Shown here in pieces: positions 50,643 through 59,664 of a DNA stretch of 64,000 bases. The first letter of the stretch is position 1; each line of letters opens with the position of its first letter. The position numbers and the translations under genes are program-made. The notes beneath the pieces were generated by a model, which was not told the DNA's origin, ran no database searches, and saw only the letters and a list, made by a program, of their open reading frames with translations. The stretch is from Methyloprofundus sedimenti (GTDB taxonomy: Bacteria; Pseudomonadota; Gammaproteobacteria; Methylococcales; Methylomonadaceae), in contig NZ_LPUF01000002.1 of assembly GCF_002072955.1 (NCBI RefSeq), forward strand, positions 124,001-188,000. Direction: 5' to 3'.

Positions 50643-52133
50643 TCAAGTTTTTAATTTACTCATTTCTAGTAATATTTTTTCACCTTTCACCAACGCCTTA
50701 AATAACGGCAAATCACTCTGGTATTTATGCATTAACGCTTGATAAATATTTTTTGCTTCTGCTTGTAGCTGATCTAACGCTTCTTTTCGTAAAATTCGGG
50801 CTTCTTTACGATCTATGTCTAATAAAAGCTGCTGTACGATTTGCTGGGCATTAGATATATATTGCTGCATTGCAGTATTTTTTATACCTACTATAAAGTT
50901 TGTATTGTATCCTACCGCTTTTTTAGCAAATATTTTATTGAGTGCTCGAGATAGGCGATCTTTTATTTCTAGCCCAGTGTCAATTACTTTTTCTATGCGT
51001 TCTAACTTGTCTTTATCCCAATGCTCAGGCATTGAATATAAATCATAAATACGACCTTTTATTGAACCTTTTGAAGCTATATTTCCACCAATTAATAAAT
51101 TAACTTTTTTTCTAGGAGCAAGCTTTCGAAACTGACTTACAATAAACGCAGGTGTTGTTACGCTTGATTCTGTTTTCCTGCCTAAAACATAAGAGGAAAA
51201 GTCTTGCCAACTTTGCCAATTTTGATCCCTCGCACAGACAGGAAATACTCCTTTATCATTTTGCGTAGTTGGCGTAAAAGGGTGTGGCCACCATTGCGCT
51301 CCTCCATCACGCCCCTCTTTTTTTGAGCCATAACTTCCCGTATATCTTAAATAACGAAATTCATTTATTGATTTATTCGATTGATGGCCACAAACATCAC
51401 AAATACAATTTTCATCTATTTCGGAAAAATCAATATGATATGCCAACGCAAATAAGCCACGTTCCAGGCCTATTTGGTGGGCATAATAAATATCCCCTAG
51501 CATAGGATCCTGCCACATTAACTTATTATTTGGTTCAGTTATTGCTCTTAATGATTCGAAAAAATCTATTGCAACCGTATTGGATAATACAGTCGTTTTT
51601 AAATTTTCTCCTGAAATCAGCGTTGACAATGAACCGCCACCTCGAATTCCAGTTGCTCCAAATTTTGAAAAACACTCTCCCTTAATATTCATATGTAAAT
51701 TATAATTTAATACATGAATACAATCTGGACAGACTATATTTGCCTGAGACACTTCTGAAAACAAACCTGATGCATCCTCAGACCCTCCACATTCAATGCC
51801 TGAGACAAGTTTTGTAATGGGAGCAGAATATATCTTACTTTCGTTTGGCATAGTTGAACGCATAAAACACTTTTCATCAAACCAATGTAAATCAACGTTG
51901 CATAATGCGAGATCATATTGCTCTGCCGTTAAACCATGCTTCAAATAGCTTTTTAATTCATTTAAAGCCGGCTTTATTACAACTGTGCTTAATGAGCCTA
52001 ATAACTGCAAAATTGCCAACTGAATTTCATCAAAAGCATATTGCAGTTGATAATCTGTATCAGAAGTTAAAAGCGTCTTTAAAGAAATTTTCCCTATAGT
52101 GGTGGAAATAAAATCATCGGTTAACAAGTTCAT
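50643..52133 (-). CDS. cas8e: Cas8e (Cse1/CasA), large Cascade subunit of type I-E
   Basis: A 496-residue Cse1. It starts MNLLTDDFISTT, the family hallmark. A zinc-binding pair lies in NIVCPDCIHVL near residue 133 and CICDVCGHQ near 246; the conserved GIRGGGSLSTLISG loop near 162 and the WWPHPFTP motif near 282 are present. The C-terminal helical bundle (330-496) is complete. Cse1 reads the PAM and recruits Cas3. The frame is uninterrupted, and it overlaps cas5e by four bases. In most I-E operons it is the first Cascade gene; here it is the last. Confidence 0.93.
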   Translation of the reverse strand: MNLLTDDFISTTIGKISLKTLLTSDTDYQLQYAFDEIQLAILQLLGSLSTVVIKPALNELKSYLKHGLTAEQYDLALCNVDLHWFDEKCFMRSTMPNESKIYSAPITKLVSGIECGGSEDASGLFSEVSQANIVCPDCIHVLNYNLHMNIKGECFSKFGATGIRGGGSLSTLISGENLKTTVLSNTVAIDFFESLRAITEPNNKLMWQDPMLGDIYYAHQIGLERGLFALAYHIDFSEIDENCICDVCGHQSNKSINEFRYLRYTGSYGSKKEGRDGGAQWWPHPFTPTTQNDKGVFPVCARDQNWQSWQDFSSYVLGRKTESSVTTPAFIVSQFRKLAPRKKVNLLIGGNIASKGSIKGRIYDLYSMPEHWDKDKLERIEKVIDTGLEIKDRLSRALNKIFAKKAVGYNTNFIVGIKNTAMQQYISNAQQIVQQLLLDIDRKEARILRKEALDQLQAEAKNIYQALMHKYQSDLPLFKALVKGEKILLEMSKLKT

Positions 52134-52753
52134 TTATCATATCTACTGCTGGCACAAACATAAACCATACGCATGGCATTTTTTCTGGGTATGCTGGTGA
52201 TTAAATCGCGTACTTGAAGCGTTGCAATTTGGTTTTCACCAGAAACATCACTAAAAATATGACCTTTTTTTGCCAATGCTTTTAATGCATTGGCAGGATT
52301 ATCATTGTTTATAATCGTTTCAAATAATGGACGTGTTAAAGGACAAGATTTACGACCTTGAAATAGAGTAAAGACAGGTGATTTAATTTTTGTTTGTAAT
52401 AACTTAATGGTTTCGTCATCCGCAGTTATCGCAAAGGAATGTTCACTATCACACCAGTATTCCCTATAAGTGGGTTTCGTGCCTTTTTGGATTTTCCCCA
52501 TTGGACTGCGAAAATTCTGTACCGTGTGATAATCCACTATTTTTTGCCCGGTATTATGCACTTGCACAGCAACCTTTAGCTGGTTAGATAAACGATACAA
52601 TTGCTCATGCTGATCGCGAGTAATCCCTATAGCAGCGCCTAACAAACCGAGTACTGCTGATCGTGTCGGAAAGTGATTAACTCTCCTATGCACATCAAAG
52701 GTTTGCAAGCCATAGGCTGACAGACCTTCTGTTCTTAGAATTAAGGTTTTCAT
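52130..52753 (-). CDS. cas5e: Cas5e (CasD), Cascade subunit
   Basis: A 207-residue Cas5e. It starts MKTLILRTEGLSAYGLQTFD with FPTRSAVLGLLGAAIGITR near residue 28, the typical Cas5 N-terminal fold, and DYHTVQNFRSPMGKIQKG near 77. Cas5 caps the crRNA 5' handle in Cascade. It overlaps cas8e by 4 bases and follows cas7e by 9, with AAGGTCAAG as ribosome site. The frame is intact. Confidence 0.93.
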   Translation of the reverse strand: MKTLILRTEGLSAYGLQTFDVHRRVNHFPTRSAVLGLLGAAIGITRDQHEQLYRLSNQLKVAVQVHNTGQKIVDYHTVQNFRSPMGKIQKGTKPTYREYWCDSEHSFAITADDETIKLLQTKIKSPVFTLFQGRKSCPLTRPLFETIINNDNPANALKALAKKGHIFSDVSGENQIATLQVRDLITSIPRKNAMRMVYVCASSRYDK

Positions 52754-52762
52754 AACTTGACC

Positions 52763-53791
52763 TTAATTAAAGTTGATGTCGCTAAGCTTGCTGACCAAAT
52801 AGATCTGTTCACTTTTGGCTGAATCAGTCATATCAAAGGCGATTGCTTTGGATTCTAGTTCATAGCCTAAAACTAATTTTTCATAATGAGAAATTAGACT
52901 GTTAATTGACTCTTCCATGACATCACTGTTATTTTTAATCGCACGTCTAAAGGCATTTGCTAAGGATAAAGGCTGATCAGACTTAGTAACCATGACAAAA
53001 TCCGCATGATTATGGGCAGCAAATGTTTTTTGCTTAGCAGAAGGTGAAACTTGTGCAAAACAGCGCACAACGGTATTAATGATGTCATTTAATTCTTGTT
53101 TGGATTTTTGAGTGTTTTCTGCAAGCAAATCCAGATTAATAGAAGCATAACGGTAAAACACACCAGAGCTAAATTCTGTTGTACCAATATGTCCTGAACC
53201 TTGCTCTGCTAAATCATCACAAGCGGTAAACCAGTCCACTTCAATATCAACACTGTGAGTGGTCAAACTGTGAGCAACACTCATAGCGGCTTCTACATTA
53301 CGCGCTGGACAACTCGCATCCATTCGACCCGATAAGGCAACGTCAATAGTGGGTAATTGGGGGATACTTTTTAATGCTTTCAGCTCAGTCCCAGCCAACA
53401 CCATATTAATAGCTTCCTTAATCGCGCCGAGCGCATAAGGCTGAACTGCATCAAATTCACGCCTGGTTTCACCCGTTTCCTTATTTTTTTCTTTTTTAAC
53501 TTTAGAGCCAAGATTTAACAACACGTCTTCAATTAATTTTGCATCAGCATCAGGTAATTCTTTTATACATAATGCAAATAGTTCATCGAATTTATTAGTA
53601 CGAATTGAAACTTCGTCAACCACCTTGCGATAGATGTAACTTTGTCTTATCGCTCTTTTTAAACATTGGCTAGAAATACGGCTACGGGTTCTGCCACCAA
53701 AAATAGCGGTTTTTTGTAACCCGTAATCATCACGGTTCATCATTGAAGAGGGGTGAGAAATCAGTGTATGGATATTAATAAATGTAGTCAT
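52763..53791 (-). CDS. cas7e: Cas7e (Cse4/CasC), Cascade backbone subunit
   Basis: A 342-residue Cas7. It starts FINIHTLISHPSSMMNRDD and has the RSRISSQCLKRAIRQSY segment near residue 36, the GRMDASCPARNVEAAMSVAHS block near 170 and a long C-terminal part with AKQKTFAAHNHADFV near 265. Six Cas7 copies normally coat the crRNA. The frame is intact. Confidence 0.93.
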   Translation of the reverse strand: MTTFINIHTLISHPSSMMNRDDYGLQKTAIFGGRTRSRISSQCLKRAIRQSYIYRKVVDEVSIRTNKFDELFALCIKELPDADAKLIEDVLLNLGSKVKKEKNKETGETRREFDAVQPYALGAIKEAINMVLAGTELKALKSIPQLPTIDVALSGRMDASCPARNVEAAMSVAHSLTTHSVDIEVDWFTACDDLAEQGSGHIGTTEFSSGVFYRYASINLDLLAENTQKSKQELNDIINTVVRCFAQVSPSAKQKTFAAHNHADFVMVTKSDQPLSLANAFRRAIKNNSDVMEESINSLISHYEKLVLGYELESKAIAFDMTDSAKSEQIYLVSKLSDINFN

Positions 53792-53812
53792 GCGCCTATT
53801 TCTTGAAATGAA

Positions 53813-54231
53813 TTAATCTTGTTGGGATAAAATGAAATCTTTTAATAAATTGCGTCTGGACTTATCGCTCCAGTATTGTGCAAGTTTGCCAATGCTGTCT
53901 GAATTAAGCTGTTTACTGCATATCAATTGACGCTTAAGGTATTCGATACCACTTTCGCCACTACGACTAATCTGTTTAATATGCTTTTCTTTAACACCTG
54001 CATAAATCAATGCCTTAGCCACTGAACGCGGTTATTCTTCATCATTGGCTATATCTACATCCACTAGCAAAAACAATATACACAACGTTTGTTGGTTATC
54101 GGGTAAACCGTCATTTTTAGCACACGAAAATAAGCGGGGGCATTGGCTATGTTTTTCAAATTACAGCGATTTAATTCAGCTTGATCCCCTTTTCCCAACC
54201 GACAGTAGGCTTCATAAATTCTTTGATACAT
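53813..54231 (-). pseudogene. cse2: cse2 (casB), broken by a frameshift and a stop
   Basis: The small Cascade subunit can be read from the ATG at 54231 (AAAGGAAAAAT before it): MYQRIYEAYCRLGKGDQAEL and NAPAYFRVLKMT in one frame. After a one-base loss near 54110 it continues GLPDNQQTLCILFLLVDVD in the frame of the remaining gene. An in-frame TAA at 54032-54034 follows, then SVAKALIYAGVKEKHIKQIS and the C-terminal helices (IGKLAQYWSDKSRRNLLKDF) to the stop at 53813. A full protein would have about 139 residues, a little short for Cse2 (about 160). Confidence 0.82.
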
Positions 54232-54242
54232 TATTTTTCCTT

Positions 54243-54785
54243 TTATTGTGTTCTGGCAAGCGATAATAATCCAGCGCCTGCATGTTTTTTACGACCTACC
54301 CCCATCACAACCGCATTATGAATTTTATCGGCATCGGTTATTTGTAATATGCCTTCAAAGGTTACAAAGCGGGATTTATAAATTTTTCGGCTATCCACTA
54401 ATGCAGAGTCCATTGAGGTCACTGTAACATTTGCCCCCGTTAATTTACGCTGCAACCACTGAATTTGTTCTGCCTGATCTTGAATTTCAATCACATTTCT
54501 AGCTTTACTTAATCGTTTGGTAGGATGTGCGACAAGTTTAAATCTACAATAATCACCATTTACCAAATTCAACTGAAAGACTTTACTTTTTAGAACTTCT
54601 ACCTTGTCACTACTTTTAGGTTCAGTGGATGATTGCAACAGAGCGACAATTTTCTCCTTGTTTTGGCTTTCAATTCGATACAAATGATCACGTTTTCGTT
54701 CAGGTGTATTGGGAAATAAACTCCAAATCGCTTGATGCTGCTCATAACTGTCAGTGGATTTTAAAACCACCTGTGAGATATACAT
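54243..54785 (-). CDS. cas6e: Cas6e (Cse3/CasE), crRNA-processing endonuclease
   Basis: A 180-residue Cas6e. The likely catalytic His is in DSYEQHQAIWSLFPN near residue 17, and the Gly-rich loop near the C-terminus is VMGVGRKKHAGAGLLSLA, matching the family's ferredoxin-like fold. It cuts the repeat hairpin and keeps the 3' handle. The frame is intact and AGGAG precedes the ATG. It sits directly after the cas3 remnant, not at the end of the Cascade run as in E. coli. Confidence 0.92.
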   Translation of the reverse strand: MYISQVVLKSTDSYEQHQAIWSLFPNTPERKRDHLYRIESQNKEKIVALLQSSTEPKSSDKVEVLKSKVFQLNLVNGDYCRFKLVAHPTKRLSKARNVIEIQDQAEQIQWLQRKLTGANVTVTSMDSALVDSRKIYKSRFVTFEGILQITDADKIHNAVVMGVGRKKHAGAGLLSLARTQ

Positions 54786-54798
54786 TCATTCAACTCCT

Positions 54799-55726
54799 TT
54801 ATTCAATCGTTGTTACATTTTTTTGTAACCGCTCATCAAATATGCCTACTTCACAGTAAAAAATATCTGAACCAATAACCGCATTTGGGCAAAAATAATC
54901 ATCATTTTTCATTTTGCCAGCTTTCCAGATAAAGACACGGTATTTTTCTCTCTGTCTTGTTGTTCGGCATATTCTCTTTCATGTCATAAATCTTCTTTGG
55001 ATTTAGACACTACAACGGCCAGAGGTTGCTCACCTTCTCTGGTTAGTAAGGCTGAACGTGGGTCAACATCATTCAGTAGTCGTGAATCTCGGTTGCTGAT
55101 CATTTTTGCTGAATAATTGCCGCCCTCCTGTTCATTATTAAATTTTTCAACAATTTACGTCAGTATTGTAAGTTCCTTGATATAGGATTTGTCATAATGA
55201 ATCAGACTATTTGCATCTCGATAACAATCTGGAAAAACAAGTTGTGGATGCGCCTGTAAATATTTTTTGTTCGGTATAAAACCTGAATATTTTTATGCAT
55301 ATAACCGTTACCAGCATAAGCGGTTGAAAAATTCGCCTCTACTTGGAGTAAATCAGGGCATAAGGTAATAAATAACGGCGCTTTAATCACATTCGCACGT
55401 AGAAATAGTTTAGCGTTTTCATCTGTCCGATCATGCCGCCATAAACGCCCCATGCGTTGCATTAAAAATTCAATCAATGCGATTTGACACACCAGAACAT
55501 CAAAGATGTCTATATCCAGCAATTACTCTATCACTTGTGTTGCAAACAATAATCTTCCTTTACGTATACAAAATAATACAGCAGATTTAGATTGCTGTTT
55601 GCTTAATTTAGTTTGATAAGAAATTTGATTTAAAGTACTGCCGACTTTTGTAACCAAATATACGCCACCTCCCTCATTATCAACTTTTCCCTTGCTCCAG
55701 TATCGGTAATATAAAGGCTCTGTCAT
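54799..55726 (-). pseudogene. cas3: cas3 remnant: start fused to helicase end by a large internal deletion
   Basis: The first residues MTEPLYYRYWSKGK are the normal start of type I-E Cas3 (HD side). After about 40 unplaceable residues the frame becomes helicase C-terminal: GRLLFATQVIE, stop, LLDIDIFDVLVCQIALIEF, LMQRMGRLWRHDRTDEN, FSTAYAGNGYMHKNIQVLYR. Later pieces include SRLLNDVDPRSALLTREGEQ and EYAEQQDREKYRVFIWKAGK up to a TAA at 54799-54801. The in-frame TAA at 55523-55525 replaces a Gln codon (CAA). Further stops lie at 55202 and 54984. About two thirds of the usual ~880-residue protein is gone, including the HD core and the helicase Walker motifs. Confidence 0.88.
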
Positions 55727-55780
55727 TTATCACTCCTTGCAATGAATCTTGATTCAATTATATTATCCACAGCCACTACC

Positions 55781-56800
55781 TCATTCGGTGAGGCAGTGAT
55801 AATTTTTTTGCATTTTATTGATTTCTTCCTTAACCGCTGCTTTTAAAAACTCCAGTGCTATCACCATGACTTCTGCGCCATGTTTGAGAATATTCATGAT
55901 TAACTCCCGGCTGTCACTAAAGGGAAAACTCAGTTGATAGTTGTCGTTACTCAGCCATTCACCTTGTTGCTCAGCATGCCAAAGTTCATCAACTACCCAA
56001 TTTGCACGGGCTTTGCTAAACTCCAGTAGTGCTGTATGTTCAGCTTTTCCGGTAAATATGCCGTATGAGGAATGCAAAAAGTCCTGCAAAAAATTTTGGG
56101 AAATTGTTAAGGCTGTTTTATCTAGTATCGTTACTGAGTGGATATTATATACAAAAAATATTCGCAGATCATTGCGAAAATGGCAGTGTGCGACAAAATA
56201 CCTGATATCTCGTTAATATATGAGTTTTTGTCCTGAGAGTATCCGTTCGCTGTTTTCCCGGCCTTGCTTTCTGGATCGATATTGGATGCGTATTTGTTTA
56301 TTACTGAATAGAGCGCTGGTTATCTTTTTAAAATATCTGTCATCCTGTAAGCGCCTGCCGACAGTCGTGACCTGTATTTTTTCGGAGATATCGGGTTGCG
56401 GGCTATTTTCCCGACTGAGCATCTTATTAATCCGTTGATGCAAACTTTCAATCAGATCACTGAAAATTCCAGGGCTGATATTTTGCAGTATTTGCTGACA
56501 AATCAACAGCCCATGTAATTCTTCTGAACTAAACCATAAACCAGGTAACTCATAGGATTTCACAGCTGTTTGCTGGTTATAAAAATAGCCGTTCGCTTCG
56601 CGGTTATACTCAACGGGAGCATTAAGGTAATCTCGTAATACTTGTATGTCTCTGTCAGCGCTGGATTTAGAACATTCCAGATGCGCCATGATTTGTTTAA
56701 CTGAGACTGGAGTACGGTGGTTACTAAATATTCTATGTAAACGATATATTCTGTCAAACGATCCATTGTTTTCCTTAAATAAATTATGTTTTTTTAACAC
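55781..56800 (-). pseudogene. WYL-domain transcriptional regulator, one in-frame stop
   Basis: A single 339-codon frame interrupted only by a TAA at 56213-56215. Before it: N-terminal HTH (VSVKQIMAHLECSKSSADR near residue 34) and the start of the WYL domain (QIRIQYRSRKQGREN, ERILSGQKLIY). After it: RDIRYFVAHCHFRNDLRIF and the C-terminal WCX domain (YQLSFPFSDSRELIMNILK, GAEVMVIALEFLK). WYL regulators often stand beside CRISPR-cas operons and may sense nucleotides. A Tyr codon changed to TAA would explain the stop. It lies 55 bases upstream of cas3 on the same strand. Confidence 0.85.
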
Positions 56801-56988
56801 TGTAACAAAATCTAACGATTTGTTTATCTTTACTTCGCGCGGTGACGGTTGCGGATTTTATAGTGAGTCGATGTTTTCTCATGCGCTACATTAGAACTAC
56901 TTTTTCTCGTTCCCATGCTCTGCACCACTACCATTAAGTTAACAGAGTATTGTATTTATAATAAATGTATTACATTGTAGGTCGGATT

Positions 56989-57172
56989 AGATTTTCCTGA
57001 TTACGTACAACTCACAGTCATATTAAAAGATCTTTAAATATCAGTATGTTAATAGTCTCGTCATTCCCGAAGTCTTTTATCGGGAATCTTTGCTTTCCCC
57101 ACGAGAATCCTGCTAAAAGCATGCAGGAATGACGAATATAGCTGAGAGTTGTGGGTAATCAGGTAGATTTTT
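56989..57172. repeat. nested palindromic element between the cas locus and IS elements
   Basis: Outer imperfect arms of about 27 bases lie at 56989-57015 and 57143-57172; both carry CCTGATTAC and ACAACTC. An inner element at 57059-57135 begins CGTCATTCC and ends GGAATGACG, with a further hairpin ATTCCCGA/TCGGGAAT. It resembles the common CGTCATTCC-type dispersed repeats, set inside another palindrome. The 390-base gap 56801-57191 has no gene; a motif TTTACTTCGCGCGGTGAC occurs at 56829. Confidence 0.6.
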
Positions 57173-58197
57173 GTTGCAAAGCAATAAAAACTAGAAGTTA
57201 CGCATTGACAGTCAATGTTAAACTATAATACAGAAAAATGCCGAATCCACTATAAATCTAGACCTTGATAAGAGAAATAACCCGCCCATCAACTGCTCGT
57301 TGTACTTTACCGATGTACATAGGATTTTTGTTAAGTGAGCCTAAACAGGCTAGCTGTTGCCGGCTAGGAGAAGTTATGTCAATTTCACATGATAGCGTCA
57401 ACCGATTTCTGAATCGTGAATCGTATACCGGGCGCGATTTATATAACGAAGCCAGTCCTACTTTGAATTTAAAGGGCGGAACCTTAAGTGTTGACGATAG
57501 CGTACTGGATAAGCCTCATAGTCAGTACATGGCTTTTGTCAGTCATTTTTGGTCAGGCAAGCATCACCGAGCGGTCAAAGGGATTAACCTTGTTACTTTG
57601 TACTACACGGATACTCAAGGAAAACACCAACCTGTCAATTTTCGAGTGGTAGATAAAGCCGAAGGGAAAACAAAAAATGACTACTTTCTGGATATGCTTG
57701 CAGAGGTATTATCTTGGGGGCTTGAGCCAGGCTTTGTAACAGGAGATAGTTGGTACAGTTGCGTAAAAAATCTTAAACGGATTAGAAATCATCAGATAGG
57801 ATTGCTCTTTGCGCTGGAAAGTAACCGCTTGGTTTCTGTTGAAGAAGGAACATGGGTTCAAGTTAAGCAACTAGAAGTTCCAGAGGAAGGCTTGGTCGTT
57901 TGGCTCAAAAATTTTGGGTACGTGAAATTATTTCGGACAAAGTTGAAAGACCAACTTCGCCATTATATAAGTGCACTACCTAATGACGAGCAAACCAAGT
58001 CCTTTGGCAGTAGGGATTTTACCGAACAACATGATCGACATTGGCAAATTGAGCAATATCATCGTGCAATTAAGCAAGTATGTAACATTGAGCAATTTCA
58101 GGTTCGCAGCAAAGGAGCCATTAAAAATCACCTTTTTGCTGCAATTTGTGGGTTTGTTCAATTACAAAAATTGAGCTTCGCAGAGGTCATTAGTAAT

Positions 58198-59253
58198 GGC
58201 TATGTCACCGTTAAGTATTGAAAATCACCCAGAGCAGAATGTAACAATTGCTCAGGGGTTAGATTGTGGTTCCGATCCATAATTCTGCACCAAGCCAAAT
58301 AATTAGGTAAATACTTGGTGGCTACACCATGAAAGCGGTCTAGCCATGATTTAAAACGGTGGTGGTATGCATTGACATTTTGTATATGATAGGCCCCTTT
58401 AGTCACCCGCTGCCCTTGACTCATGTTAACGATTTCATGAGATACTTTTTCAGCTTTACAAAATGCACCATAAGTTGGATTGCCATCACTCACAAGGAGG
58501 GCATCCTGGTCTAGTATTGGCTTTAAATGCGTATCAAGAACAATTTTGCTTATTGGGCCATTACCTGTCACAAAATCTACGGTTTGTTTTGAGCGATCAC
58601 GAGCAATTAAAATGCACATTTGCTCATCAGAAATCCCTCGCTTAGTCGCACAGCCCCCTCGTTTCCTTGGTTGACGATTGAGATGGCGTTCTCCTTTATG
58701 TGACTCAAGTAAGTAGGTTTCATCAGCTTCTGTAATGCCATGAAGAGCACTGGGACGATCCTGCTGAATCCAGCTTAAAAAACGGTGCCGCCATCGAAAG
58801 GTTGTAGTTCGATGCACATTAATTTCTTTAGCTGCCTGCCGGACAGTCAATGATTCTGCGATAGCTCCTAAGTAATCAAGCCACTTTGACTTGAGGCGTA
58901 GATGAGCAAGAGGCGTTCCTGTCAAAGCATTAAATGTCTTTTTGCAGGCTTTACAGCGGTAGCGCTGAAGGCCATCTTTTATACCATGCCTGTGGCTTTC
59001 GGTATGGGAGCAATGAGGGCATTTACCTTTGCTATCAAATATTGTTTCAATTAAATCAAAAACCTTAGGTTCGTCCTCTAGTTGATCCAGTGCTTTCGTT
59101 AGAACAGTGCGTTGATGGTGGTCAAGTTGATTTATTTCGGAAATGAACTCTAAAAACTCTGGGGCTTTCATAACTATCTCCTTAATTTACATGGGCTTTA
59201 TTTACTTATACGCTCTTGTTATATGAAATTCCATACTTTACGGTGACATAGCC
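58198..59253 (-). mobile_element. IS1595-family insertion sequence with 8-bp target duplication
   Basis: Both ends carry GGCTATGTCACCGT, matching inverted for about 25 bases with few mismatches (58198-58222 and 59229-59253). TTAGTAAT is duplicated on both sides (58190-58197 and 59254-59261), the 8-bp target duplication typical of IS1595. It is inserted near the 3' end of the older transposase gene. Confidence 0.95.
58200..59171 (-). CDS. IS1595-family transposase
   Basis: A 323-residue transposase with an N-terminal zinc ribbon CPHCSHTESHRHGIKD-x-YRCKACKKTF (about residues 55-84), an HTH (TVRQAAKEINVHRTTTFRWR), and the DDE_Tnp_IS1595 catalytic domain (HGITEADETYLLESHKGER, LVSDGNPTYGAF, VNAYHHRFKSWLDRFHGVAT). 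The order is complete and uninterrupted. Its stop codon lies inside the terminal repeat. Confidence 0.95.
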   Translation of the reverse strand: MKAPEFLEFISEINQLDHHQRTVLTKALDQLEDEPKVFDLIETIFDSKGKCPHCSHTESHRHGIKDGLQRYRCKACKKTFNALTGTPLAHLRLKSKWLDYLGAIAESLTVRQAAKEINVHRTTTFRWRHRFLSWIQQDRPSALHGITEADETYLLESHKGERHLNRQPRKRGGCATKRGISDEQMCILIARDRSKQTVDFVTGNGPISKIVLDTHLKPILDQDALLVSDGNPTYGAFCKAEKVSHEIVNMSQGQRVTKGAYHIQNVNAYHHRFKSWLDRFHGVATKYLPNYLAWCRIMDRNHNLTPEQLLHSALGDFQYLTVT

Positions 59254-59664
59254 TTAGTAATTGCTATAGCGTGCAAAGAAATTTATTCAAAGATATCATG
59301 GCTTCATTTATTGAGACGTTTATGCCAAATATAAGCCATTTAAACCCAGAATTTCAACCTGTCGTCAATGCGTAACTTCTAAAAACGTAACTCAACATAG
59401 ACTCGAATCGAGGCTGATGAGTGTCAGCAATCGTTAAAAATCACACAGTAGCCGCTTGCAGCGAAGTGTACAATAAAAGCATTATCGAATCATAGGCAAG
59501 CTTATCGAGAGACTCCGTCTACTCGACCAGCCAGATTGATTTTTTAAGTTTACCCTGCCCCCAGTTATTACAGTTATTACTCGTAAAATGCTTCCCGTAT
59601 TTCTTGACCATCTGATTTATATACTCTATAACAATATCAAAATAATAGAAATAAAGGGAAAAAG

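Larger units (their letters stand above)
57265..59375 (+). pseudogene. IS4/IS701-like transposase, split by the IS1595 insertion
   Basis: The frame runs to 58197 (FAEVISN) and, after the inserted element, resumes at 59262 with CYSVQRNLFKDIMASFIETF to a TAA at 59373-59375. The joined protein has about 349 residues. Catalytic acidic residues lie in TLSVDDSVLDKPH, FVTGDSWYSC and HWQIEQYHRAIKQVCNIEQF. The N-terminus is uncertain: the frame opens at a TTG (57265) and no ATG precedes it; the first ATG is at 57313. The reading frame now runs into the inner element and stops after GYVTVKY. Confidence 0.85.
57192..59381 (+). mobile_element. IS4/IS701-like insertion sequence, interrupted by an IS1595 element
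   Basis: Terminal inverted repeats TAGAAGTTACGCATTGAC are exact at 57192-57209 and, inverted, at 59364-59381. AAAAC flanks both ends (57187-57191 and 59382-59386), a likely target duplication. Removing the inner element and one of its target copies leaves about 1126 bases with one transposase gene. Confidence 0.88.

Noticed and set aside
55202-56089. Three separate small genes (102, 67 and 106 residues)
   Set aside because: The first is the WCX end of the WYL regulator and the others are parts of cas3; each is cut by in-frame stops of a larger gene.
47508-56800. CRISPR-associated transposon (Cascade without Cas3, near transposase genes)
   Set aside because: No TnsA, TnsB, TnsC or TniQ is present; the transposases are IS66, IS4/IS701 and IS1595 types, and cas3 and cas1 are present as remnants rather than absent by design.
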